Shown here: positions 1-13,900 of the stretch, piece after piece
Position numbering within the stretch: the stretch's first letter is position 1
Layout: each line of letters opens with the position of its first letter
NCBI GenBank assembly: GCA_037951105.1
Contig: JBAMJV010003290.1
Coordinates: 124,001 to 188,000, forward strand
DNA: 64,000 bases
Direction of reading: 5' to 3'
From: Echinarachnius parma
Taxonomy: Eukaryota > Echinodermata > Echinoidea > Clypeasteroida > Echinarachniidae
Program-made: the position numbers and the translations under genes
Notes under the pieces: generated by a model
Seen by the model: only the letters and a program-made list of their open reading frames with translations
Told to the model about the DNA's origin: nothing
Database searches by the model: none

Positions 1-1931
1 ACACATATTTCTTTGGTAAATTATTACAGGCACTGTGATCAGTTTGTGGTATTAAAAGTCTAACTAAACCCGGACGAATCTGGCAGCAGTTTCCTACATG
101 TATAATATAACGGTATATTTACTTCTTGTTGCTTCCTTACGATATATTTTTTTGTCTTGCTTCCTTCTAAAATGTCATGCAATTAAAGAGTATATTATTA
201 TTATATGTATTTAATTTATTTTTTGTTACTAGACAACAACAATACTCTGCAAGCATAGAATCTATATTTTCTACTCGTTTTCTTTTGTAGCCGTGAAAAT
301 TGTGTCTCTCCGCTATTAAAAAGAAATATTCCACACTTTCTGCTGATTCGTCCTCTTAAATGTGTATGTTTCTGTGAAGAATTATCAAATTATTTGAATC
401 ACGAATTAATCATATTGTTTTAATATGAGTGGTGTAGGTAGACTCTTTTTGTTTTTTTTAAATGCCAACATTAATGTATTTTGCCACAAACAGCTCATGA
501 ATGCAATTACAAACAAGAAAAAAATGATAGAAATGTTGCAAAATATATTGGGTAGATTATTTCCTACTGACTAGCATCCACCAGAACAATGTATACCAGA
601 CTTAAACAGTATTCAACATTATATTTATTTTTATTTTTGAAGAATCGCAAAAGAAAGAAGAGTATATATATTATGTAGCGATGAGACGTACGATGGGGTT
701 ATTACCATGATTATTGTTATTATTGCTTGTTATTCTTGTTATTACGGTTTTAACTGTATTGAGGGGAAAGAAGAAAAGATGAAAGCGAAAAAATGTTAAA
801 ACCGAACATCAATTTAACGCCTTGAATCACCTTGTAGTCGTAGCAGTTTATATTTTGTGAATTATTACTAGAATTGTGAATCAATGAATGATGCCTTACT
901 GTCCTTTTTCTTCGCGTCAACTAATATTTAATCACAAAAGAAGCATAATTACCATTATTACTATTATTGTCACTGTTTTTGTGGATCTTTTAATTTCTTG
1001 ATTTTTTTGCGATGCGATTTAAAGAGGTATACCATTTTTTTTTTTCTTGGTACGTAGACAAGTAATTTTTTAGTTGATTGTATCGTGTATCTTATATATT
1101 AGCTGAACGAGAACTAATTATTAAAACTGCGTGTATGTGGAACTTGCTTAAAAAAACGTGATTTGAGAAGAAAAGATCACATGTATTGATGTTATCATTA
1201 AAAAAAGGAAGAAAAACTTAAAAAATTGAAAAGTGGTTTACTTCAATGTGATCGAAATAAATGTGCTCATTTCTTTTCCGTGCCAAACCGTAACAAAAAA
1301 TTGAAACAATATACCAATATATCTTACAGTCTATAGTATGATACTGAGAATAAAAATATCGTCGAATGGCGCTTACATAGCCAATGATTTTTGTTGATGT
1401 GTACAATTTGTTGTCTCCATGGAGATAGTGTGTGGAGGGGAGCATGTGTCAAGTATGAGAGCTTCCAAATGATGAAGCGGTGTTTTTGTGTTGAAAATTG
1501 TAAGAGAAATTAAGTGTATAATACCTGTCACATTTAGTAGTATATTTCCTCTTGGGTATCACTAATAATGGAAATAATCAATATTTTTGAAATAATGATC
1601 AACTGATTTGACCGACCACTGGAGACTGCCATGTTTTCCAACGGTACTGCCTGAAACGTCATCCGAGTGTGCACAAACAAAAGTGATTATGTAACCGGCG
1701 TTGTTGAATCTGCTGCTATGTCCGTGGTTTAATACGTAACCCTCTTTTGTTAGTGCAAGGTCAGATGAGGTTTCATATGGTACCATAACATTGATTATTT
1801 CCATTATTAGTGATACCCATGAGGAAATATGACTAGAAGTGAAAGGAATAATGAACTTAACAGTAACAGTATTGTAAGCAAAAAATGCCAGCATTTCTGA
1901 GTCCTACCAAGCATCTAAATGCTGGCTTTTT
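1..1931. other. Intergenic AT-rich flank downstream of copy I
   Basis: No gene seen. From 793 on the sequence is repeated at 38679-41440, interrupted there by three extra insertions. Inverted copies of CTCTTGGGTATCACTAATAA (1551-1570 forward, about 1803-1822 reversed, a diverged third near 2101) frame 1543-1832 and look like a decayed transposon. Confidence 0.6.
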
Positions 1932-2089
1932 AGGCCCCGTTGCAGAAAGATGCAATCAATTGTAAAGTTGCAATTAAATTGCAAGTGAGGTGATGTGACT
2001 ATTAAAATGCACTGTTAAATCTGATTGGTTCAAATATGTTCTGACTTGCAATTAATTGAAACTCAACTATTGATTGCAAACGGGGCCCT
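1932..2089. mobile_element. Palindromic MITE, about 158 bp
   Basis: Ends AGGCCCCGTTGCAGAAAG and a reversed TTGATTGCAAACGGGGCC form an imperfect inverted repeat, with AT-rich CAATTAA-type sequence between. The paralogous place at 41442-41570 keeps the left end and has lost the right end in a deletion. No coding capacity. Confidence 0.65.
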
Positions 2090-2629
2090 TGTCATATATT
2101 TCCTCTCGGGTATCACTGATAGTTGATATAATGATTTTGGGGACCACTCTTCTCTGCTCTTACTGCCCACCGGAGGCGGCTATGTTTTGAAACTATAGAA
2201 TCAACAACCACTGATACAGCAGCAGAGGCAACAACAGTGGTTACCTGCTTTTACAGGGTTCACACAGGGCCTGGAAAACCTGGAAAGTCCTGGAATTTGG
2301 TTGTGTTTATGTTTTCCAGGCCTTGAAAATTGTCAAATGATCTTGTGTCATGAAAGCACCGATTTTGGTATGAAAAGTAATGAAAGACATCAAAGAACCT
2401 AATTTACGTACTGTGGTGGAAAGTCATGGAAAGTCATTAAATTTTACTTGAAAATAAGCGTATGAACCTGTTTTATTTTCATATGATGCAACATCATTTG
2501 AACGGTGCCATTCTGAACTTTCCTAACATAGCAGCCTCCATGGACAGCCAATCAGAGACCCCATATTCAATTTTTTTCCCCCCAGGCAACAAACTTCAAG
2601 TAAACAGCAACCAGGGTTTTTTTTTTCTT

Positions 2630-4587
2630 TCAGCTCAATCCTTTATTATACAAATTTTCGAAACAAATACACATTTACGGAGTCTAAAAGAAAAAATAAT
2701 AAAGGCAATATATAACAACAAAACAGAAAATAACATATTTTGATTGAAATCATTGTACATTTGATGTCACTATTGAAACAAAACAAAACAAAATATATAA
2801 CCGAACTTTTGAATACTGGGTACTTAAAATGTGCAAGACAAGACAAAATGGGGCTGTAAACATCAAAAGGCATTAGATTAAAATTTCTTCCCACATAAAA
2901 CAAACAAAAACATATGCTCCTTTTTTTTCTTAAAGATTATTTTGAATCTTTTATCAGTCCAATAGATTCCTATAATTTTGAGAAGAAAAAAAACAGGGAT
3001 GTCGGTGAACTGCAAGTAGAGGGCCTGAAAACAGAGTCATGTTACTTGATTTGTAAGGAAAATGTTTAGAGTGAGTCTGAACTTCTAGGTGACCAAGGCC
3101 CAGGGGCGCGATTACGGACCACCAACATTAGCATCATTGGCTCGAACTCATCGATGTCAATTTTGCTAGAATAACACACAAATCAACATAACGTACGTAG
3201 CAGAGCACACATACAGCCCTTACTTATCCAACCATAAAGGATTACACAAGAATATCTAGAGATCAGTTGAACTAGGGCTGGTCCTGGGACACGATCGTGC
3301 TCTTGGCCACATGGCCTGACTTCAGACTTATGCCTGAAAACTGACATTCCTGTACAAGTACATTTGTACATGTATTGATAAATACATCAGGAGAAAAAAG
3401 ACAAATGTACAGTTTCCCTTCAAAATAGATCACAGTGGAACATAAGGTACAATGTAATTCTGCTGGTCCCAGCCCCTTTTATATTCTTTTGAGGTTTTTT
3501 TGACCCTAATAACAAGGTGATTGCCATGGTCCAAAGGATCTCATTATAAAGAGGTTCCACTGTGCAGACAAAAAATAATAAAACATGATTAAACAGAAAG
3601 GAAAACATTTAATAAGCTGCATCGTTCTTGAAAAAACATAGTTGTCTTAAAAAACAAACATTAATATGCCACATAATTTTGAATAACTACAAAAAATGTT
3701 TAGGTCATGATATCAAAATTAAGATTTAATTGCCTGTTTAGTAATACCTCAAACGTGCATGATTCAACAAAATTCAACAAAATTATTCAACAAATGTAGG
3801 AGACGCATGATATCAATATTTCATTTTGAATTCAATCGACATGTCCAGGTCTGAAGGGCTCAATTCTTTAAGAACAAAACGGAAAAGTTATTTGATTTAT
3901 TAAGAAGTTAATTTGATATTGATATTTCATGAGGTTAACTCTTATCAAACGTCTTTATTTGTTTTTAAAAATTAGTTTTTTTTAATAGAATGCCTTCAAT
4001 TCATAATTCTAGATGTTTATCTTTCCTCTTTTCCAATTAATGCTTCTACAAATACATGTATATGTGTATAAATGCAATAACATACTATTTGTGCCAATTT
4101 CATTTAAATATTGACATTCATTTACATATCTAGGAAACTTATCAGTATGAAACACTTTTTATGATTCCTCTCTCTCCACTTTATCCACTTGTTTTTAGGA
4201 GATATATTTATGACTTCAATTTGTCGGCTCTTATTGGTAACATTAATTTTAATTTCCCTTTTTTTGACCAGTTACCACTAGATTTTGCAATTCCCTTTAT
4301 AGAGAGAATACAGGACCCACATGGTTCCTGCAGGCAATAGGTTCATTAAGTAAAAACTTGATTGTGACGAGCCAAAGTTCATGAAGCATATACGTATTTC
4401 TTCTAATTCAATCTGAACATATTCATTATTTCTTCTTTAAAAAAAAGACAAAAATGTGTTCTGGCAAAACATAATCTAGAAAATATATCATAAAACAAGG
4501 TTTCCTCTCTTGCTAGGTTTTCTCCTCAGTATTCATGTATTTCTTTATATTTCCTTCTTCAATCTGAATGCATTCATTATTCATTCT
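2630..4587 (-). other. Probable 3'UTR of copy I
   Basis: AT-rich, no credible coding. Possible AATAAA signals on the minus strand at about 3955-3960 and 2642-2647, so the true end is not settled. The whole stretch has a paralogue at about 41900-43772 behind copy III. Because flank and UTR were duplicated together, that similarity does not prove function. Confidence 0.45.
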
Positions 4588-4904
4588 TTAAAGAATAATA
4601 CAAAAATGTATTTTATCTTCCGGGTCCTCGTTTTCATCAACGTTTGAGGACGTGGAAGCGGTTTCGGAAGTCGGGGTCGAAGTTCCCGACTTTTCGCTTC
4701 CGTTAACTGAGATCGGATTACCAGCATCGTCGACGGCGCGTTGGTTTCCATCTTCATCCTCCTCCCCCTCCTCCTCATCATCAACAAACTCGTAATCTTC
4801 ATCGTCTTCCTCATCATCATCATCGTCATCGTCATCCTCATCTCCTTCTTCATATTCCTCTTCATCCTCCTCTTCTTGCTCTGTCACTTCTGTTTTCTGT
4901 TCGT
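4588..4904 (-). CDS. RanBP2: Copy I last exon: acidic C-terminal tail
   Basis: 317 nt from acceptor AATACAG to the stop; with the phase-1 base it is 106 codons. It starts [10 protein letters not shown] and then has a long Glu/Asp run ([20 protein letters not shown]), followed by [20 protein letters not shown], a Ser/Thr-rich stretch and EDPEDKIHF. No cyclophilin domain follows, unlike vertebrate RanBP2. The Asp run is coded by GAT/GAC repeats and differs in length among the copies at 4.8, 44.0 and 46.6 kb. Confidence 0.8.
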
Positions 4905-7900
4905 CTGTATTGGACAGATAGGGAAAGAAATACAAGGGTTGAGTTCAAAAGCTAAAAAGCAGTTGCTGGAAAAGTTTTGTCAAACATAAATATTGGCCCC
5001 ACTATTTGATTAAAATTGTTCAAGAACATGTACAAAGCCTGCCTAATAGCCCTGTACGTACACCATCCTTGCCATGTACTTTCCATAATTATGCGACGTA
5101 GTTTATGGGGCACATACAATTAAGAGCACCACATCCAGCAAGTGTCTTGCTGAAAAACACAGCCAGGGGGAGGGGAGGGGTAAATCCTTAGAAAAATAAA
5201 GAAATACATATAATGTATTATTTTTAAAACTAGATGGATCTTCGACTGCGCGCAGTCGAAAATGATGCCTCCGCCATTACGCGATTTATATCAAGCCCAA
5301 ATCAACATGTACACTGAATTAATTCTGTCAACTCAATTTTGATGGTACTCTGTCTTAGATCTTGACATATCACAATTATGAGCTATAAGTGACCTTGACC
5401 TTTGACCTCATGACCCCCAAAATCTAATCAGTTCACTGGCTCTCCAAGGAACATACATGTACCAAGTTTGGTCAGAATCCGTCAATCCGTTCTTGAGATA
5501 ACGCGATCACAAGCTATTTTTGCATATATAATGAGCTCTGTGACCTTTGACCTTTGACCTCATGACCCCAAAATCTAATCAGATCATCGGCCCCCCAAGA
5601 TACATACATGACCCAAGTTTGGTGAAAATCCGTTTATCGGTTCTTGAGATAACGCGATCACGAGAACGGGACGTACGTACGTACGGACGTAAATGTACGT
5701 ACGGACGGACGGACAACCCGAAAACATAATGCCTCCGGCTACTTCGTTGCGGAGGCATAAAAAACAGACAAATTACAAAATATGCGTGCCTTCCCCGATC
5801 AGTGGTATCACGCTTCATATTCAAAGTTTTCTCTGTAGTCATAAACCATACACAAATGTTATATTCATGTATATTATCTAAAGAGTAATTCCACTAATGC
5901 AATGGTAATGAGAGTCTACTACTATTTAAGACAAATATAACTAATACACCATGATAAATTTTTTTAAAAGAGCAAATTTAACAAGAACTTTTTCTTTTAC
6001 AGTACCGCAAATAAATCTGTATGAGTTTCTAGCAAAAGGATAACACATTAAATATGGTATAGTACTGTTAACTAATTGTACTATCCATTATGCTTTATAA
6101 GAATGGATTATTAGAAGTATTAAGCCCTCTGCAGACAGGGCCGATTCGACCCGATCCGACTGGTTTTCATTCGGATCGGCTCAGTTTTCAGTGCCTTGCG
6201 ACACACATTTTGCCAGTCGAGAGAGTCGGATGCCAGTCGGGGCCGATTCAACACGATGAATCGGCTCCGACAGACCGGGCCCTACTCTAGCGTGATTGTC
6301 GGATCGGTTCGAGTCGGGTCTGTCTGCAGATGGCTTTACACTATTATGGACATTACATTACAAACATTACAAAAATACAAAAGAGATCACAAAGTTAGGA
6401 CTTGACGTACATAGATGAAAATGGGTTAAACCTGTTAGGCTAGCAATAGTATGTCAAACTAAACTACCATGGATGGACATGAAAAATAAAAATATACAAA
6501 ACCAACCATATTCCATTATAATCTACATCCAGTAAACGGCCTTTTGGCTATTAAACTAACAAGCTAGCCTTACAAATGAACACATACAAATGCAGCTTGC
6601 CCTTTATGGCCTAGTCCCACTACAGCGAATCCCTTCCGTTTCCTATCCGTTTAATATCCGGAAGGTACCAGCAGAATACTGGCAGGAAACGGAATGAGGG
6701 GGACCAAGTGTGGAATGGACTAGTGGGATACTAGTTTTGGCTCCGATTTTGCGTGAAACGAGCCAACATCGGAACACACTAACATGAAACGGATCGCAAC
6801 TTAACGACCGGGCGAAGCACACGGAAGGGAACTAGGCGGATGCTGGGGGTATACTTTTTGATCGGATGGGAAACGAAAGGAGATACGCTGCAGTAGGACT
6901 ACCCCATTAGTAATTACAAAGATTTTCTTCCACATTTGTATGTACAACAGACTATAACATTGAGAGATATGAATGTACATCATATGAATAACTGACAACA
7001 ACGTAAGTGTTTAAACCTTTGACTGACAAATTGAGTTGAAAGAAAAAGGGTTAGTGTTTAGCATTGAGAGTGGAAGAAATAAACTTGTATAAAAAATATA
7101 GTAGTTCTTGTAAAGCATTCTCTATCAAACAGACTATAGTAATGGATAGCATGAAATTAGACACAACTACATGTACAAACCATCTAATAATATATACCTG
7201 TACAGATATGTTTTCCTTGGTTATTCTCCGTAATATTCGTACAATAAGTATACTTAGTAACACCACCAATGAACTAACCATCTACACATCAAAAAGTTTG
7301 TTTAAAACGAGAGTTTGCATTTTTTTCCTCTCTGAATTATCCTCACATTAGATCTCCGTAATATTCATACAATAAGTATAATTAGTAACACCACCAATGA
7401 ACTAACCATCTATCTACACATCGAAAAGTCTGTTTAAAACGAGAGTTTGCATTTTTTTCCTCTCTGAATTATCCTCACATTAGATGTCCGTAGTATTCAT
7501 ACAATAAGTATAATTAGTAACACCACCAAAGAACTAACCATCTATCTACACATCAAAAGGTTTGTTTAAAACGAGAGTTTGCATTTTTTTCCTCTCTGAA
7601 TTATCCTCACATTAGTCACCTTTGCCGTCAGCAGACGTCGATGTCGATGGCGGGGCGTCGCCCGAAAGACTTGTGGGCGTGGCCTGCACAAGACTAGTGG
7701 GTGTGGCCTCCACATCGCCGTCGGTTTTCTCCGCATCGCCGGCCTCATTCTGCATGATCTTCTCCTGCGCCCCTTCGAACTTCTCCTTGAAGGTAGTGGC
7801 CATCGCGGCGTCTTTGAATTTGATCGCGAGTTGCTCGGAGGTCGGTTCGCCGTCGGAGGCGTCCATCGCGTGCCAGACCCAGGCCCGGTCCGAGCTTGAC

Positions 7901-10900
7901 ATCAGGTTCAGCGTCATCGTCGTGGTGATGTAGTGGTTGGCACAAACCTGAGGGACAGAAGCAGTTTACATAGTTTATTACTGAATTGATGACGAGTGTA
8001 AGCATTCCATAAATTTGGGCTACGAAGTAATAACCTGGAGAGATTGTAATGACAGAATGACATGCTAGAAGACATCAAAACCAATCTTTTAAAAAAAAAG
8101 CAAACATGTAGTTCATAACTACTGGAGGAGTGGGCACGTTTGAATGTTGAAACAGATATCAATGGCGCAAAACAAGTGCTATAGATCATTGTCATTACAT
8201 CAAAATCATCCTCTTCAATGTTGTTATCAAAATCATCATCGTTGTCGTCATCATCATCATCATCAAATACATTCATCTTCCCTATCTCAATATGGACATA
8301 AAACGAGATTCCACCGTGCATACACTTTCAAAACTTTATAACATGTGAATGATACGTAGGTATGCGGTACGAAGGGAGGACACCACCATGGAAGCCTATA
8401 ATTACAAGCAACATCTAACATGAGGAATAACCAGCCATAAAAGGGTCTAAAACTCATCACGGTTAAAAAGATCATCTGTCCCATTCCATACCTTGTGTAT
8501 CTGTTCACATCGCATCACGAAGGGAAACTTGTTTGTCTCTTCTGAGTGCATAATCTTGATAATCCATGACAAAACTTATATTAGTACAATGAGCAAATCA
8601 GCCATAAATGGGTAAATAACCCAATTAAAGTGTAAAAGATCATTCCTCCCATACCTTGTGTATCTGTTTGCGTCGCATCACGATGGGAAACTTGTTCGTC
8701 TCTTCCGAGTGCATAATCTTGATATTCTATGACAAAACTTAGTTAAAATGAGAATATCAGCCATAAATGGGTAAATAACCCAATAAAAGTTTAAAAGATC
8801 ATTCCTTTCCATACCTTGTGTATCTGTTCGCGTCGCATCACAATGCGGTACTTGTCTGCCTCTTCCGAGTGCATGATCTTGATGTCGCCGACCCCGCGCT
8901 CCTTCCACTGCCGCCCCGTGACGTCGAACCGGTAGAGCTTCCCGCGGCCGACAAACGCAACGGTCTCCTCCTCCTCCCCGGTAACCAAGTCAACCTTGTC
9001 GGGGAGCTTCACGATTGGCTGGAAGTGAATGTCACACTCTTCCTCTGGGTTCACTTCCTCCCCTGGAAAATTAAATATGAATATATATGTCAATGACAGA
9101 CACAAAACAATATAATTTTCCACTAATTTCAACCTTGTAGGGCAGCTTTTCAATTGGGTGGAAGTGAATGTCACACTCTTCCACTGGGTTCACTTCCGCT
9201 AGGTATTGGGGGGGTATTTTGGGGGCTATATTGCCACGAGCCCAGTGTATTTGGATAAAAGTAGAATCTTAAACTGAATTGTATAATTCAATGCTAGAAA
9301 TTGACCTTTTTTTACCTTGTGGCCCAGTCGGGCAAGTTTTTTTCAAGATGTTTCAAATTCAAGTGGCCCCCCAAAAAGAAAAACAAATTCTGTTATATTT
9401 GGTTGCCCATTAGGGCTAATAACATTTAGAATCATTTGGTATCCTGAAGCTAATTTTTTAGTGGCCCCATACCGGAGTGGCCTGTGCTGATTTTGAGCAC
9501 TGCATAGGTTTATTTACCTGTAGAACTGATGGCGGCTGTTATCTTGGCAACGGCTGCTGCCTTGTTGGTGGCTTTCTGCTCGCTCTCCAGGTCATCTTTA
9601 GCGTTCTCCACTGCCGCCTTGAACGCCCCCGCCGTTTCCGCCGTCTTGAACCGGACGGCCAGCTGCTCCATTTGGGCGATTCCGTCGGACGCGTCCATCG
9701 CTGACCAGACCCACGATCGGTCGGACCCCGCGTTCGGTTTCAGCGTGAGGCCCGGGGTCACGTAGTGGTTGGCACACACTTTGAACACCTGGGAAAACAT
9801 AACAAATGGATTATATAATAATAGTTTTGATTGCACCTGATATGAACACCTGCAGTAATAAAAGATAGATACAAAACTGAATGAGAGAATTTGTCTGCGT
9901 TTTCCTGTGTTTGATAGGGAGTAAAAAAAGACTTCCCATCATGGTCATCAGCGTTGTAGAGGATCTTGATATGATATCTCCCACACCCATCTCCTTCCAA
10001 CTGTTTGGACTCAAAATGGCACCATTCAACTCAGCTCAAATTAATTAGAATACAATAAGTTAACCCATTGCCTTCAGGAAACTGGTGGGTTGAATTAACT
10101 CTATGGGAATTACAAAATCTAGTAGGGAACAGGTTTTTAAAGGATGTAATTAATTACCTGTTCTCGCCTCATGACAATCCTATAGGCATGGTCAACAGCG
10201 TTGTAGAGGATCTTGATATCCCCATCCCCTCTCTCCTTCCACTGTTTGGAATCCAAATCGTAGCGGAACAGCTTGGCTCTGTGGCTGAACTTGACTTCTT
10301 CGCCTTCCTCTCCTGAAAAAGACAAACAAAATATAACAGAAAATGACACTTTTAATACATTTCACAGACATTTAACATGACAAGTGACATCCATTATCCT
10401 CACAGATTTTTTCTTCTTTCTCATCTACATATCTCTTTTTGCACTCATCACTGTTTCTACTGCTTTGATTCCGAATCATTACGGAACACCTTGGCTCGGT
10501 GGCTGAATTTAACCTCCTCCCCTTTCTCTTCTGAACAAGAAAAAAAACAACAAGGTTAAATGAAATCTTCAATACTAGGCCTGAGGCCCATTTCATAAAA
10601 CACTTGCAATTGTTGTAAGTGTCCAATTATTGTAACTACCATGGCAACAGCTGTAATGCTCCATGCTGATTGGCTGTTGACAAAATAGTTACAATAGTGG
10701 GACACTTACAACAATTGCAAGTGTTTTATGAAATGGGCTACAGATCATACCAAAGATGTTATAAATGGTCCGTAATGCTTTCATGCCAGTCACTCTGCAT
10801 TCATGTAAAGAGAAGGAAAGTTAAAGGAAAATGTGCAGTACTGACCTGTCTTAACTTCGTAGTCATCTGCCAGTTGCACGATGGGCTCGAAGTAGATATC

Positions 10901-13900
10901 GTCCCCCTGCTCGACCACTTCCTCCCCGCCGTCCGTCCCGGTCGAGAACGTCCTCGTCCGACCATGGGGACTGCTCGAGAACGACGTTTTCGGGGAGCGT
11001 CCCCCTCCCGGCGACTTGGCGGGACTCTTCGCAGTGACCTCCTTGACATCCATACGGAACGAGAATGAAGAGCCCTGCGACTTGGCGAGGTCGGCGAACG
11101 AAAGTGCCGGTTTCGTTGTTTCGCCCGGCGTCGAGGCTGTTGGCGTCTCACCACCCAACGACTGAGGATGTTTTAAAAGACAATGATATATAAACGCTGG
11201 TTATCGTAGTGCTATTATAAAAGAGCTTCAGTATCACAAAATTTGATTTGGCATGGTCAGCAAACGCAAGTACCAGTTTTATTGAGTTTATTCACTTGAT
11301 GTGTTAAGTAGAAAAGGACCTGTAACATATGTGTATTCACAATTAATTTTATGATCAAATGATTTATCATACAATTGATGAATTGATTGTATGATTCTTG
11401 CATTTCCCATAGAGTTTATTACAGGGCCTAGCGGGTTTCCTGTAGGCAAAGAGTTAACACTGGTTTAGACAGTGCCATCCAATATATACAGAGACACAGA
11501 GCAATCAAGCACATGAAAAGAGCAAAAAAGGCCATGAAATGAACAAAAATAATCTCTGCGTCAGTATTCCAGGATGCAACACCCCTTCCCTGTTTCTCTG
11601 TTATAGTTTTGCAGTTGAGGTTTAGAGATTACTTGGAAAATCAATGCTGATTATTATCAAATTGTCACAAACTGTTGATTAGTTTTTTGGGGAATGAAAT
11701 CAGAATAAATAATTGATACTTGATTTACTATTCAGTATTGCGCTCAATGATAAATAAAAGTCAGGAAATAAATTTAATTAAAAAAAAAAAAAAAAGTTAA
11801 TTTTATCACAAAAAGTGAGAAACATGCAGAGGTTCCAGAAATACAAGTATAAGTATCAGTATTAATATCAGACCTTAAATGCATCCGACAATGAGTAGCC
11901 TCCTTGAGCAACAGCAGGTTTTACAGATGGCTGGATCGCAGCAGTGCCAAAAGCAAATCCTGTAGCAGGAGCAGCTGGGGTCTTCTCGGCGACTTTCGGA
12001 GGGGGGGCACCACTATCGGGAAATGCAAACTGGGGCATCCCACTACCACTACTGAAGGTACTGCCAGGAGTAGTGGCACCGGATGTGGTTGTCGGTTGTC
12101 GGAAGTGAATATCACACTCTTCCTCTGGGTTCACTTCCTCCCCTGTAAAATCAATTTGATTTTTATTTGATTTTATTCATTTATTTTCAACATAATTTCA
12201 TGGTACAAATAAATACATATGATAAAGGAATGATAATTATGAATAAGTCAATTACAGAAACAAAAGAATATACTTTTCATTAATTTCAAGCTCGTAAGGT
12301 AGCTATTTCGATTGGGTGGAAATGAATGTCACACTCTTCCACTGGGTTCACTTCCTCGCCTGGAAAATACAGAAACATGTTTTTATCAAAGGAATAGTAT
12401 TGTAAATAATTCAAGAACAAAACAACATCATTTTAATCATCCACTCTCTGGTTATCACTCTTTTCAAGGAGCTTTGTGATTGGCTGAATTCAAATGAAAC
12501 AACTATTTTCACTAAATCATATCTTTTAATATTACTGTGACCAACTTAACCTTGTGAATGTTACGTTCTTCCATGGGGTTTACTTCCTCCCCTAGAAAAT
12601 AACACAAAATATGAATTATAGGTACAATTATTTACTCAATCGAAAAAGTTAAAAAAGCAAAATAACTACAGCATGTTATGACTGACAAATGCAACCATCA
12701 TCTCCATCTGGATTAGTTTAATACTAGAAAATATAGAAATCCTTTTCTACCAAAATATAATTTCAACTTCATTGACCAAATAAACTTTTCTAGAGAAAAG
12801 GAAGTCTTACCCTCATGGCTCGTAGATGCTGTGGACGTCGATGGTTTGGGCTTTGCTGCCTCCGCTCTTAGGATTTCTGCGAACGCAGATGAAATCTTGG
12901 GGTCGCATGACTTGACCTCTGGCATTGATGTCTGGCTCTCTGCAAATTACAATGAATCATGGAGAAAATTACCATAATTATTTGGGGGGGGGGCTACTTT
13001 TCAATGCTGCCTGCATTAAAAATCGCCTTCAGTAATGTGTTTGCATTGATTTCTTTGTGGGATTTTACACAGTTTTTTAAAATGAATTTCGGGAGCTCTT
13101 TTTGGCATTTTGGGGGCTTAACCCTAAAAAGACTGGGCTATTTTGAACCTTTAAAAAACTGGGGGGGGGGGGGGGCTAAAAGGGCCCCCCCCCCTAAGAT
13201 CTCAGCAACCGAAACTCTGATCGACTCCAAATTTGGCATCGTGATAGATGTCCATAAGGTCTACAATATTGCGTAGTTAAAGAACAAAATTAATTAGAAT
13301 ATGCTAATTAGAGCTAATTAATTATGCAAAAATTGTAATTGTTTGTATTTTTTGTAGTTTTCTCGGCCATCGAAACTCTGATCGACTCCAAATTTGGCAT
13401 GGTGATAGATGTTCATGAGCTCTACAATAATGCATAGTTAAATGTGTTGTTTTAATTATAATATGCTAATTAGAGCTAATTAATTATGCAAAAATTGTAT
13501 TTTTTTCGTATTTTTTTTCTTTATATTTGGTGATTCTTATCAAACAAAATTGTATTCCTGGTGCTGTATACATGCTAAGATTATTTAAATTTACCCAATC
13601 TCTGAAAAAACAACAGGATAATCATGAAAATTTATTTAGTTTTACCGTTTTCTATGTTTTTTCTTTGTTTTTATCCTTTTCTTTGTTTTTCTTTGTATTA
13701 TTCTCTATAAATTGTATTGTTTTATGCAAGTTTGTTCACCATGCCAAAGTGGAATACTAACATTACTTGTGAAAAGATGGGTGTAAAACTGAAACATAAA
13801 AGGTGCATGTAAAAACTGTGTATGTTATATACATGGAAGAATTAGAAGAAAAAAAAAAAAAAATCAAATTTTCTGTGACACGCGATCGCAAAATGTTACA

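Noticed and set aside
4588-4904. Acidic exon as a separate nucleophosmin-like or histone-chaperone gene
   Set aside because: Only an Asp/Glu-rich tail is present, with an acceptor in the phase left by RanBD-C; it follows RanBD-C both in copy I and in copy III.
5547-5881. Short frames rich in Arg/Tyr/Gly
   Set aside because: They come from the ACGTACGGACGG tract of a transposon.
7620-7947. Stop just after the RanBD-C exon as the true C-terminus
   Set aside because: A good donor (AAAG|GTGACT) lies before the stop, and the acidic exon fits in phase and is kept in each copy that has RanBD-C.
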